This document shows, one piece after another, positions 8,929-17,160 of a stretch of DNA of 56,043 nt. A program made the translations under genes and the position numbers. The DNA lies in contig DASRIS010000173.1 in assembly GCA_035649895.1 (NCBI GenBank), forward strand, positions 1 through 56,043. The letters are read 5' to 3'. This stretch comes from DASSUC01 sp035649895 (lineage in GTDB: Bacteria > Actinomycetota > Actinomycetes > Mycobacteriales > Micromonosporaceae). Each line of letters opens with the position of its first letter. The stretch's first letter is position 1. The notes below the pieces were generated by a model. The model had not been told where the DNA came from. It ran no database searches and saw only the letters and a program-made list of their open reading frames with translations.

Positions 8929-10052
8929 GCCGCAGCCTCGGTCGCTGCCGGCACCAGGTCGGTGAGCAGCCGGCGGCAGAGCAGAGCCAGCGGGCCCCGC
9001 CCGCTGTCGGCTGGTGTGGCGCCGCGCTCCAGCGCTGGTGCGAGCCCGGGCTCAGGGCGCAGCACCCCGACCAGAGGCAGGCCCAGCGAGCGCGCGATCT
9101 CCCGCGGGCGTAGCCGGCCAGGAGCAGGACCCCGCACGACCACTCCGAGCGACGCGCAGTGGGCGCTGGCGAGCGCGGCGACCCGGGCGGCAGCGGCTGC
9201 GGCACGCAGCTCGGCCGGGACGACCAGCAGCGCGCGGTCCGCCCCCCGCAACGCGACCGCGGCTGAGTCGTCCAGCCGCCGTGGCAGGTCTACCACCACC
9301 AGGTCGCGCCCCCGGCGGCCGGCGTCGACCGCGGCGGCCATCGCCTCGGGTGGCACCGCGACCGGCTCACCGCGGTCCCAGGAGAGCACCACCAGCTCGC
9401 CACGGCGCGGCAGCGCGTCAACCAGCGAGGACGGGTGCACCGGGCCGCTGGCTTCGCGCAGCTCCGGCCAGCGCAGCCCGCCGATGTCCTCCCACCCCAG
9501 GACGAGGTCGATGCCGCCGCCGAGCGGGTCCGCGTCGACCAGGAGCGCCCGGAGCCCGGCCCGCACCGCCGTCACCGCCAGACCGGCCGCGAGCACGCTG
9601 GCACCGGCGCCGCCCCGCCCGCCGATGACCGCCATGACGTGACCTCGCCCATCCACGCCGGCAGCCGCCGGGGCGCCCCGCCTGGCGGCGAGGTCGCAGA
9701 GCCGGTCGACCAGCCACGGCTCGGCCGCCGGCAGCATCGCGACATGCGTTGCGCCGAGGGCCTGCGCGAGGGTCCACGGTGGCTCCGAGCCGTCCTCGGC
9801 CCGGCCGACGAGGACCACCTCCGAGCGGCGTGGCAGGCTCGCCCGCTGGCACGCCTGCGCACTGTCGAGCCCGACCAGCACCAGTGGCGCCGGCCCGTAC
9901 CGGCTGCGGGCCGCGGCCGGGTCGACCGCGACGTCGAGCGTCACCCCAGCGGCAGCGGCCAGGCGCAGCAGCTCATCCAGCAGGTCCGGGTCTGCGGTGA
10001 CGGCGAGCGCGTTACGCAGGGGATTGGCGCAGGCCAGGGACTTGGTCGACAT
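8925..10052 (-). CDS. ssd: Septum-site-determining protein Ssd (CpaE/MinD-like)
   Basis: About 375 residues: a receiver-like N-terminal part and a MinD/ParA-type ATPase fold with the loop VIGGRGGAGASVLAAGLA, where the canonical signature Lys and Thr of a deviant Walker A are not evident. DLVVVDLPRRLDDS is the Walker B-like strand. The ATG at 10052 follows TTGGAGG. It heads the Tad operon as in Rv3660c (Ssd, linked to septum regulation) and SCO3557. It could position the pilus machine (CpaE role) or affect division; the sequence does not decide. Confidence 0.85.
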   Translation of the reverse strand: MSTKSLACANPLRNALAVTADPDLLDELLRLAAAAGVTLDVAVDPAAARSRYGPAPLVLVGLDSAQACQRASLPRRSEVVLVGRAEDGSEPPWTLAQALGATHVAMLPAAEPWLVDRLCDLAARRGAPAAAGVDGRGHVMAVIGGRGGAGASVLAAGLAVTAVRAGLRALLVDADPLGGGIDLVLGWEDIGGLRWPELREASGPVHPSSLVDALPRRGELVVLSWDRGEPVAVPPEAMAAAVDAGRRGRDLVVVDLPRRLDDSAAVALRGADRALLVVPAELRAAAAAARVAALASAHCASLGVVVRGPAPGRLRPREIARSLGLPLVGVLRPEPGLAPALERGATPADSGRGPLALLCRRLLTDLVPAATEAAA

Positions 10053-10524
10053 GGCGGCCTCCAACGGGTCGGTTCCGCGTACCGGCACACCGTGCCGTTG
10101 ACGCCGGTACCGACCAAGGCCGCGAACCTTGATCTGTGGACAACCGAGCCGCCTGTGGATATGTGGCGCAGATCACTAAGTATCTGGTATAGCGCCGGAG
10201 TGCGGCGGGTAAAGGCCCCACAACTTCCACCGTCTGCAACAGGACAAGTGCGAAGTGTGGGACGGCCCCCGCCGGGGGGAGGCGGGGGCCGTCGGGGAGT
10301 CCGGCTCCGGGGGGGTCGAGCCGAACCCGCTCAGCGGTCACGGGGGGTGCAACCGCCGAGGGTCTGTAGCACCGGTGCTACGGGTCGTTGCACGACACGC
10401 CTTACGTGTCTCTTTAAAGCATGCCTGAGTAACCGGTAACCGTCGAGTGGGGTGCGCTAAACACGCCGGGACACGAAAATGTTCCCCACGCTGGAGAGGA
10501 CCGACTTTCCCCACATAGTGGTGA
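10053..10524. other. Divergent intergenic region between ssd and the HAD gene
   Basis: 472 bp without a credible gene. It holds a DnaA-box match TGTGGACAA (10135-10143) with a related TGTGGATAT (10154-10162), an AT-richer stretch CTGGTATAGC near 10183-10192 that may be a promoter element, and a perfect hairpin (separate entry). Both flanking promoters must lie here. Confidence 0.6.
10261..10293. terminator. Perfect 13-bp hairpin in a divergent intergenic region
   Basis: GACGGCCCCCGCC (10261-10273) pairs exactly with GGCGGGGGCCGTC (10281-10293) over a 7-nt loop. It lies ahead of both flanking genes, so it ends neither of them; it could end a short independent transcript. No T-run follows on either strand. 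Confidence 0.5.
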
Positions 10525-11394
10525 GTGAACCGGTCGGCGGAGGCCCGGGCGACGAACGGCTGCGCGGGAGCCAGACCACTAGACTTGCCCGCCGTGGGCC
10601 GAAGCGCCGCCTTTTTTGATCTTGATAAGACCGTCATCGCCAAGTCGAGCGCGTTGGCATTCGGTCGGCCGTTCTACCGCGATGGGCTGATCACAAGGCG
10701 TGACGTCGTCAAGTCCGCGTACGCCCAGCTGATGTTCCGGGTCGGCGGCGCCGACGAGCAGACCATGCTGCGCACCCGCGACTACCTCGCGGAGCTGTGC
10801 CGCGGCTGGCAGGTGGAGCAGGTCCGGCAGATCGTCGCCGAGACCCTGCACGAGCTGATCAACCCATACGTGTACGCCGAGGCGGCCGCCCTGATCGGCG
10901 AGCACCAGGCAGCCGGCCGGGACGTGGTGCTGGTGTCGACCTCCGGCGAGGAGATGGTCCGCCCGATCGGGCAGCAGCTCGGCATCGCCGACGTGATCGC
11001 GACCCGGATGCGGGTGGCCGACGGCCGCTACACGGGCGAGATCGACTTCTACGCCGCAGGTCCGCACAAGGTCACTGCGGTCAAGGAGCTGGCTACAGAG
11101 CGCGGGTACGACCTGGCCGCCTCGTACGCGTACTCCGACTCGGTCACGGACGCGCCGTTGCTGGAGACGGTGGGGCACCCGACCGCGGTCAACCCGGACC
11201 GGGCGCTGCGCCGGATGGCGGTGGAGCGGGACTGGCCGGTGCTGGAGTTCCGCCATCCCGTACCCCTCGGCCGGAGGCTGCGGGAGCGGCCAGCGGTGCC
11301 CATCGCCGCGGCGATGGTGGGGGTGAGCGTGGGACTGGCCGTCGGCATCGCGTGGTACGGCCGGCGCCGCCGCTCCCGCTCCGCGCCCGCCTGA
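10525..11394 (+). CDS. HAD-IB family phosphatase with C-terminal membrane segment
   Basis: 289 residues. Motif I is FFDLDKTVIAKSS, motif II VLVSTSGEEM, and motif III/IV ASYAYSDSVTDAPLLETVG, the SerB-like HAD-IB set. A hydrophobic segment (PIAAAMVGVSVGLAVGIAWYG) near the C-terminus is followed by a basic tail, so the protein is probably membrane-anchored. It is the counterpart of Rv3661 and SCO3558. The GTG at 10525 gives about 28 residues before the first motif, comparable to Rv3661; a later GTG (VGRSAAFF) is possible. The substrate is unknown. Confidence 0.85.
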   Translation: MNRSAEARATNGCAGARPLDLPAVGRSAAFFDLDKTVIAKSSALAFGRPFYRDGLITRRDVVKSAYAQLMFRVGGADEQTMLRTRDYLAELCRGWQVEQVRQIVAETLHELINPYVYAEAAALIGEHQAAGRDVVLVSTSGEEMVRPIGQQLGIADVIATRMRVADGRYTGEIDFYAAGPHKVTAVKELATERGYDLAASYAYSDSVTDAPLLETVGHPTAVNPDRALRRMAVERDWPVLEFRHPVPLGRRLRERPAVPIAAAMVGVSVGLAVGIAWYGRRRRSRSAPA

Positions 11395-11514
11395 CCGCCC
11401 ATCCGCGCCGCCCCGGACACGCGGGCCCGGCGGCTGGCCACGTACGCCACGGCAGTGCCCGACCGCCACACATTCAGATCAGGACTGGCGTGTCCGCCCT
11501 GAGGGGCGTAGAAA

Positions 11515-11715
11515 CGTAAGTGCGGAACCTGTCGGGTCAATCTCGACAAGCTCCGTGCACGGCCACCGGGCACCCACGTGCGACCAGCCGCGGGAGGCGC
11601 GTTGCGGCGGCACCGCAAGGACCGCTGACAACGACTTAGGTGCACGCTTGATAACCCGGATGGACGTGCGTGACGGCGCCTCCGACGTGAGGCGCCGTCC
11701 ACGTTTCCGCGTTGT
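11515..11715 (+). ncRNA. Candidate 6S/Ms1-like regulatory RNA
   Basis: Seen: long-range pairing that closes a rod. GGGT 11534-11537 pairs with ACCC 11654-11657, ATC 11540-11542 with GAT 11650-11652, AAGC 11548-11551 with GCTT 11646-11649, and GTGCAC 11555-11560 with GTGCAC 11640-11645. An inner hairpin TTGCGG/CCGCAA sits at 11602-11618, and a strong terminator at 11672-11699 completes a ~200-nt unit. Known: the 6S-like scr3559 of S. coelicolor and Ms1/MTS2823 of mycobacteria lie just downstream of this same HAD gene. Ends are approximate and the promoter is unclear. Identity is inferred from structure plus synteny. Confidence 0.68.
11672..11699 (+). terminator. Rho-independent-type terminator of the candidate RNA
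   Basis: GACGGCGCCTC (11672-11682) and GAGGCGCCGTC (11689-11699) form a perfect 11-bp stem with a 6-nt loop, followed by a T-richer stretch (CACGTTTCCGCGTTGTTTCT). Confidence 0.75.
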
Positions 11716-11737
11716 TTCTCGGATTCGTTCCGTAGCT

Positions 11738-11838
11738 TGGGATCCCGCTCCATGGCTCAGGATCCGCGGTGGCTCGGGATCCGCGGTGGCTCAAGGTCCC
11801 GCTCCATAGCCCAGGTCCCGCGATGCTCGGGATTCCGC
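11738..11838. repeat. Degenerate 16-21-bp tandem repeats built on GGATCC
   Basis: Six units: two near-identical GGATCCGCGGTGGCTC blocks (11759-11775 and 11776-11792), two longer blocks sharing CCCGCTCCAT (11738-11758 and 11793-11812), then two decayed ones. They lie between the candidate RNA terminator and the end of the opposing gene, and no reading frame uses them. Confidence 0.7.
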
Positions 11839-11856
11839 ACGCACGGCTGGCTATGT

Positions 11857-12591
11857 CTAGTCCACCCCGCCCGCCTGCTCGACCAGGGCGGCTGCGCCCA
11901 GCTCCACCGCTGCGGCGCAGTGCCGTACCCAGGCCCGGACCCCGTCCGGCGTGCCGGTGGTGAAGGCGCCCGCCGCGCCCACGTACTCCGGCTCCCGGGC
12001 CAGGTGCCCGACCTCCGCGGCGATCAGCCCCCTCGGGTCGAAACCCCCCGCGGCCAGCGTCAGCCGGGCCGCCGCGCGAGCCACCACGCCACCCGGCCCA
12101 GGAAACGTACGCAGCGCGAGCAGCTCGCCGTGCACCACCGCGGCCAGCAGCAGGGTGGGCACGGACGTGCCGCCGGCCACGAGGTCCGCCAGGGCGTCCA
12201 GGCGTACGGCGACCGCCGGGTCCCCGGCGGGCCGGCCGAGCCGGGCATCGTCGACCGCGTCCCGGGCGGCGAGCACGTGCAACCGGGCGAGCACCTGTCG
12301 CGGCGCCCGCGGCCAGGTGTCCACCAGGTCCGGGAGTGCGGCGGCGACCCGCAGTGCCCCTTGCACGACCGGGTCCGTCACCACGCCGGAGCGCACCTGC
12401 TCCACGTCGTACCGGTGGTTCTCCAAAGCCGCGCTGGCCACCGCGGACCGCAGGCTGAGCTCGGCCGCGACCTGGCCGCCGCGGCGGCGCAGCGCGCGGT
12501 GCGTCAGCGCCGAGTCGGCGGCGGCGCGGGCCTGGTCCAGGGCCGTGGCGACGCCGGCCAGGGTGAGCAGCGGGGCCAGCGGGTCGGTCAC
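11857..12591 (-). CDS. Rv3662c/SCO3559-like conserved protein, possibly degenerate Fic-like
   Basis: About 244 residues starting VTDPLAPLLTLAGVATALDQAR. The family sits next to the HAD gene in actinobacteria and is sometimes labelled 'oxidoreductase', for which I see no cofactor motif. The stretch VVHGELLALRTFPGPGGVVARAAARL resembles the layout of a Fic motif (HPFxxGNGRxAR) but lacks the His and Asn-Gly-Arg core, so any catalysis of that kind is unlikely. The start is uncertain: in-frame upstream codons to 12711 exist, but the upstream stretch contains a short duplication and looks non-coding. Confidence 0.65.
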   Translation of the reverse strand: MTDPLAPLLTLAGVATALDQARAAADSALTHRALRRRGGQVAAELSLRSAVASAALENHRYDVEQVRSGVVTDPVVQGALRVAAALPDLVDTWPRAPRQVLARLHVLAARDAVDDARLGRPAGDPAVAVRLDALADLVAGGTSVPTLLLAAVVHGELLALRTFPGPGGVVARAAARLTLAAGGFDPRGLIAAEVGHLAREPEYVGAAGAFTTGTPDGVRAWVRHCAAAVELGAAALVEQAGGVD

Positions 12592-12802
12592 GGTCGCCGA
12601 GGGTAGCCGCACCAGGCCGGGAGTGGCCGCACCAGGCCGGAGCCGTACCAGGGATGTAGATGTATCTGGACCGGCCGCCACCCGGCGCTCCGCTGAGGCC
12701 ACTCGCCGCACCCCCGTGCTGCCGCTCGCCGAACGGGTGCGGCACCACTAACGTGCTTACCCATACGACGATCACACAAGAAGGCACAAGGGAGCCGGAC
12801 CG

Positions 12803-14803
12803 ATGAGCGAGACTCTCGAGAACCTGCTGCAGGAGACCCGGCAGTTCCCGCCGCCAGCGGAGCTGACCGCGCACGCCAACGTGACCCGCGAGGCGTACGA
12901 CGAGGCCGACGCGGACCGGTTGGCGTTCTGGGCCAAGCAGGCGCACCGGCTGCACTGGGCCAAGGAGTGGGACCAGGTGCTGGACTGGTCCAACCCGCCG
13001 TTCGCCAAGTGGTTCGTGGGCGGGCAGCTCAACGCGGCGTACAACTGCCTGGACCGGCACGTCGAGGCGGGCCGCGGGGACAAGGTGGCGCTGCACTGGG
13101 AGGGCGAGCCCGGTGACCAGCGCACGCTCACCTACGCCGACCTGCACCGGCTCACCTGCCAGGCGGCTAACGCACTGACCGACCTGGGCCTGCGGGCCGG
13201 CGACCGGGCCGCGATCTACCTGCCGATGATCCCGGAGGCGGTGGTCGCGATGCTCGCCTGCGCCCGCATCGGGGTGACCCACAGCGTGGTCTTCGGCGGG
13301 TTCAGCGCCGACTCGCTGCGCGGGCGCATCCAGGATGCCGACGCCAAGCTCGTCATCACCGCCGACGGGGGCTTCCGCCGAGGCAAGCCGGGCGGTCTCA
13401 AGCCGATCGTGGACGAGGCGGTCGCCGACTGCCCCAGCGTGGAGCACGTCCTCGTGGTGCGGCGGACCGGCCAGGAGGTCGACTGGGCACCCGGGCGGGA
13501 CGTGTGGTGGCACGACACGGTGGAGACCGCCGACAGCGCGCACGAGGCGCAGCCGTTCGACGCCGAGCACCCGCTCTACATCCTCTACACCTCAGGCACG
13601 ACCGCGAAGCCCAAGGGCATCCTGCATACGACCGGCGGCTACCTGACGCAGGTGTCGTACACCCACCACGCAGTGTTCGACCTCAAGCCGGACAGCGACA
13701 TCTACTGGTGCACTGCTGACATCGGCTGGGTCACCGGGCACTCGTACATCGTCTACGGGCCACTGGCCAACGGGGCGACCCAGGTGATGTACGAAGGCAC
13801 CCCGGACACCCCGCACCGGGGGCGGTTCTGGGAGCTGGTGGAGAAGTACCGGGTGACGGTCCTCTACACCGCGCCCACCGCGATCCGCACCTTCGCCAAG
13901 TGGGGCGAGGACGTCCCGGCCCAGTTCGACCTGTCGTCGCTGCGGCTGCTCGGGTCCGTCGGCGAGCCGATCAACCCGGAGGCCTGGATGTGGTACCGGG
14001 AGCACATCGGTGGCGACCGGTGCCCGATCGTGGACACCTGGTGGCAGACCGAGACCGGGGCGATCATGATCTCGCCGCTGCCGGGCGTCACCGCGTGCAA
14101 GCCGGGCTCGGCCATGCAGCCGCTGCCCGGGATCGTCGCGGACGTCGTGGATGACCAGGGCCGGTCGGTGCCCAACGGCGGCGGCGGGTTCCTTGTGGTA
14201 CGCCAGCCCTGGCCCAGCATGCTGCGCACGATCTGGGGCGACGACCAGCGGTTCATCGACACGTACTGGTCCCGCTTCGGGGTGGGCGCGGGCAGCGCGG
14301 GCCAGGGCGACGAGTGGGTCTACTTCCCGGGCGACGGCGCCAAGCGGGACAGCGACGGGCACATCTGGCTGCTCGGCCGGGTGGACGACGTGATGCTCGT
14401 GTCCGGTCACAACATCTCCACGACCGAGGTGGAGTCGGCGCTGGTCTCGCACCCGAGCGTCGCCGAGGCGGCGGTGGTGGGCGCCACCGACCCGGTGACC
14501 GGCCAGGCGATCGTGGCCTTCACCATCCCGCGCGGCAGCGTGGACACCAAGGGCGGTGCTGGCGAGGCGCTCATCAAGGAGCTGCGCGACCACGTCGCCA
14601 AGACGCTGGGGCCGATCGCCAAGCCGCGGCAGATCATGCTCGTGCCGGAGCTACCCAAGACCAGGTCCGGCAAGATCATGCGGAGGCTGCTGCGCGACGT
14701 CGCCGAGAACCGCTCGCTCGGGGACGTCACGACGTTGCAGGACTCCTCGGTGATGGACCTGATCCGCAGCGGGATGGGGACCGCCAAGGCAGACGAGGAC
14801 TGA
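12803..14803 (+). CDS. acs: Acetate--CoA ligase (acetyl-CoA synthetase)
   Basis: 666 residues, full length for the family. It makes acetyl-CoA from acetate, ATP and CoA via acetyl-AMP. Seen: the N-terminal Acs domain (LDWSNPPFAKWFVGGQLNAA), the phosphate loop YILYTSGTTAKPKG, WWQTETGAIM, the hinge region DGHIWLLGRVDDVM, and the C-terminal KTRSGKIMRR. The last Lys is the residue acetylated by Pat-type enzymes in homologues. A purine-rich site (AAGGGAG) precedes ATG 12803. It is monocistronic, and its place matches Rv3667/SCO3563 in this syntenic block. Confidence 0.96.
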   Translation: MSETLENLLQETRQFPPPAELTAHANVTREAYDEADADRLAFWAKQAHRLHWAKEWDQVLDWSNPPFAKWFVGGQLNAAYNCLDRHVEAGRGDKVALHWEGEPGDQRTLTYADLHRLTCQAANALTDLGLRAGDRAAIYLPMIPEAVVAMLACARIGVTHSVVFGGFSADSLRGRIQDADAKLVITADGGFRRGKPGGLKPIVDEAVADCPSVEHVLVVRRTGQEVDWAPGRDVWWHDTVETADSAHEAQPFDAEHPLYILYTSGTTAKPKGILHTTGGYLTQVSYTHHAVFDLKPDSDIYWCTADIGWVTGHSYIVYGPLANGATQVMYEGTPDTPHRGRFWELVEKYRVTVLYTAPTAIRTFAKWGEDVPAQFDLSSLRLLGSVGEPINPEAWMWYREHIGGDRCPIVDTWWQTETGAIMISPLPGVTACKPGSAMQPLPGIVADVVDDQGRSVPNGGGGFLVVRQPWPSMLRTIWGDDQRFIDTYWSRFGVGAGSAGQGDEWVYFPGDGAKRDSDGHIWLLGRVDDVMLVSGHNISTTEVESALVSHPSVAEAAVVGATDPVTGQAIVAFTIPRGSVDTKGGAGEALIKELRDHVAKTLGPIAKPRQIMLVPELPKTRSGKIMRRLLRDVAENRSLGDVTTLQDSSVMDLIRSGMGTAKADED

Positions 14804-14820
14804 GGTCGACCGGCGGCCAC

Positions 14821-16029
14821 TCAGGGGAGGAGGTCCACCCAGGCGTAGTCGCCGGTGCAGGGTGGGCCCGCCGCCACCGCCATCCGCCGCTCGTCGAGGT
14901 CCAGGAGCACGGAGTAGACGGTCTCGGCGCGGTCGTACCAGGCGTCCCGCTCCTCGGCGTGGCGGCAGATGGCCAGCGGGAAGCCGGCGTGGTCGCGCAG
15001 CACCCCGGCGAGGTCGTCCTCGCTGACCTTGCCGGCCAGTGCGGCCGGGGTGAGCAGCCGGCGGGCCCGGGCGGCCCGGAACAGCGACGAGCCGCCCCAG
15101 TCCTTGATCGTGTCGTACACCCGCAGTGGGGTGTCGAAGTGGTTGGCGTGCGTGATGATGCCATCGACCGGGTGCAGCCAGCCCACGTCGCCGGGCACGA
15201 GCTCCAGGTTGACCATCTCCCCGCCCTCGGGTCCGGAGCCGGCCTGCCCGAGCAGGAGGTTGATCGACGAGTTGCGGGGCGGCCGTACGGTCCGGCGCAG
15301 CGCGTTCGGCAGGTGCTCGGCCTCCAGTGCCGCCCGCACCAGCACGTGGTACGGCACGCCGGGCCGGGCGCCTGGCGGCAGGCCGTCCCGGTCGCAGCCG
15401 AGCATGTTCACGCAGATCCCGACGCCGGCCGAGCTCAGGCCGGTCTTGGCGAGCATGCCGGCCTCGGTCAGCGCGAGCACGGTATGGCCGCGCTCGTCGG
15501 TGGTGCGCAGCAGCAGCATGGTGTCCCGCTGGTCCGGGTGCCAGTCCCAGTTCTGGGCGAGCAGCAGGTGGCCGCTTGCGGTGTGGGTCCCGAGCACGCC
15601 GAGGGAGGTGCAGCCGCCGTCCGGCCCGTCCGGGCACGGGCCGCCACTGGGTACGCCCGGGCCGCCGTCCCCACGCGCGAGGCCCGCGGCCCGCGCCGCC
15701 GAGCCGGTGTGGAGCTGGGCCGGGCTGCCGTAGATGAGCTCGGTCCGGGCGTTGGTCGCGTAGATCTCCTCGGCCGGCACACCGGCCCCGTCGGCCAGCC
15801 CCTCCAGCATCTGCGCGACCCGCGGGTGGTGCTCCCGGGTCACCTCCTGGTAGATCGCCCCGGCTGCGCGTACCGCTGTCCTGGTCAGCCCCGCCTGGTC
15901 GGCGAAGCGCCGGTGGTACGCCTCGATGATCTGCGCGACGAGCCCGGCGGTCTGCGCACCGTAGGCGGCTCCGCACTGGGCCGGCGTGCCGGTGACGGAC
16001 ACGACGGGTACCGGGAGACAGGTCGTCAT
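14821..16029 (-). CDS. C45-type autoproteolytic acyltransferase/hydrolase
   Basis: 402 residues of the acyl-CoA:6-aminopenicillanate acyltransferase (peptidase C45) family. The N-terminal nucleophile is probably Cys140 in GGCTSLGVLG, exposed by self-cleavage in homologues. LLLAQNWDWHP downstream is the typical QNWDW element, and NMLGCDRDGLPPGARPGVPYHVLVR is also conserved. A glycine/proline-rich insert (about residues 118-138) lies just before the cleavage site. The substrate is unknown. It converges on acs with an 18-bp gap. The ribosome site before ATG 16029 is weak. Confidence 0.85.
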   Translation of the reverse strand: MTTCLPVPVVSVTGTPAQCGAAYGAQTAGLVAQIIEAYHRRFADQAGLTRTAVRAAGAIYQEVTREHHPRVAQMLEGLADGAGVPAEEIYATNARTELIYGSPAQLHTGSAARAAGLARGDGGPGVPSGGPCPDGPDGGCTSLGVLGTHTASGHLLLAQNWDWHPDQRDTMLLLRTTDERGHTVLALTEAGMLAKTGLSSAGVGICVNMLGCDRDGLPPGARPGVPYHVLVRAALEAEHLPNALRRTVRPPRNSSINLLLGQAGSGPEGGEMVNLELVPGDVGWLHPVDGIITHANHFDTPLRVYDTIKDWGGSSLFRAARARRLLTPAALAGKVSEDDLAGVLRDHAGFPLAICRHAEERDAWYDRAETVYSVLLDLDERRMAVAAGPPCTGDYAWVDLLP

Positions 16030-16112
16030 GCGGCGAGGTTACCCGCCGACGCGGCAGCGTTACCCCGCGCCGAGCCAGCCGGCATCGCTGGCGGAGGTCC
16101 GGTCCGGCCTCG

Positions 16113-16165
16113 CTGGCTCCGGCCTCGCCGCCGGAGGTCCTGTCCGGCCGCTGGCTCCGGCCTCG
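16113..16165. repeat. Short direct repeat in the C45/hydrolase intergenic region
   Basis: CTGGCTCCGGCCTCG occurs at 16113-16127 and 16151-16165, within a 200-bp region otherwise made of related CGCCGGAGG-type words. It separates two divergent genes, so it may overlap their promoters. Confidence 0.5.
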
Positions 16166-16230
16166 GTGGCGGAAGCCCTGGGCAGCCTCGCCGCCGGAGG
16201 GTTCGGCCGGGCAGGCCCTAGGCTGGCCAC

Positions 16231-17148
16231 ATGGCGCCTGTGGACGAGTCCTGCGTACTGACCACTGGGCCGTGGACCCACCGGTTCGTCAGCGCGAACG
16301 GCAGCCGCTTCCATGTGGTCGAGGCGGGTGCCGGCCCGCTCGTGCTGTTCCTGCACGGTTTTCCCGAGTTCTGGTGGGCCTGGCACACCCAGGTGGCCGC
16401 GGTCGCCGACGCCGGCTTCCGGGCCGCCGCAGTGGACCTGCGAGGGTACGGGGCCAGCGACAAGCCACCCCGCGGGTACGACGGCTACACGATGGCGGCA
16501 GATGTCACCGGGCTCATCCGCGCTCTCGGCGAGCGCAACGCGACCCTGGTCGGCGCCGGGTACGGCGGCATGCTGGCGTGGACCACGGCCGCCTTCCACC
16601 CGCGGCTCGTACACCGGTTGGTGGTCCTGGGCGCGGCGCACCCGCTGCGCGCCCGGTCCGCGGTCTTCGCCGACCCGCGCGGCCAGCTCGCCGCCACCAC
16701 CCCGCTGCTGAGGTTCCAGCTGCCCAGGTACGAGCATGTGCTGACCCGTAACCACGCGGCGCTCATCGGGTCGTACCTGCGGGCGTGGGGCGGGCGGGCG
16801 TGGGTGCGCTCCGCGGCTTTCGCCGAGTACGAGGCGCGGTGCCGGCAGGCGTTCCTCATCCCGCAGGCCGCGTTCTGTGCCCTGGAGACCTACCGCTGGG
16901 CGTTCCGGTCGGTACTACGGCTGCACGGCTACCGCTTCGTACGCCTCCTTCAGCAGCCGATCATCACGCCAACCCTCCAGCTGCACGGCGCAGCCGACCC
17001 GGCGATCCTGCCGCGCACCGCCCAGGGCTCGGGCCGGTACGTGGTCGCGGACTACGAGTGGCGGCTGCTTGACGGGGTTGGGCACTTCCCGCACCGGGAG
17101 GCGCCGGAGCAGGTCACCGGGGAGATCCTGCGCTGGGCCAAGAGCTGA
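16231..17148 (+). CDS. Epoxide-hydrolase-like alpha/beta hydrolase without the usual nucleophile
   Basis: 305 residues with the alpha/beta-hydrolase layout. The oxyanion-hole stretch is LHGFPEFWWAW (about residues 41-51), followed by AAVDLRGYGASDKP, the elbow LVGAGYGGMLAW, the acid GAADPAIL, and the histidine at 285 in VGHFPHREAPEQ. At the elbow (G108-A-G-Y-G112) position 110, normally Asp in epoxide hydrolases or Ser in esterases, is Gly. The fold and the Asp/His are kept, so this may be a non-catalytic or altered member. Gene order resembles the ephE area of mycobacteria. The start ATG 16231 is the only good one. Confidence 0.8.
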   Translation: MAPVDESCVLTTGPWTHRFVSANGSRFHVVEAGAGPLVLFLHGFPEFWWAWHTQVAAVADAGFRAAAVDLRGYGASDKPPRGYDGYTMAADVTGLIRALGERNATLVGAGYGGMLAWTTAAFHPRLVHRLVVLGAAHPLRARSAVFADPRGQLAATTPLLRFQLPRYEHVLTRNHAALIGSYLRAWGGRAWVRSAAFAEYEARCRQAFLIPQAAFCALETYRWAFRSVLRLHGYRFVRLLQQPIITPTLQLHGAADPAILPRTAQGSGRYVVADYEWRLLDGVGHFPHREAPEQVTGEILRWAKS

Positions 17149-17160
17149 CCCGGCGCCCGC

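Noticed and set aside
11738..11838. Possible CRISPR array
   Set aside because: Units of 16-21 bp are contiguous with no spacers, and there are no cas genes.
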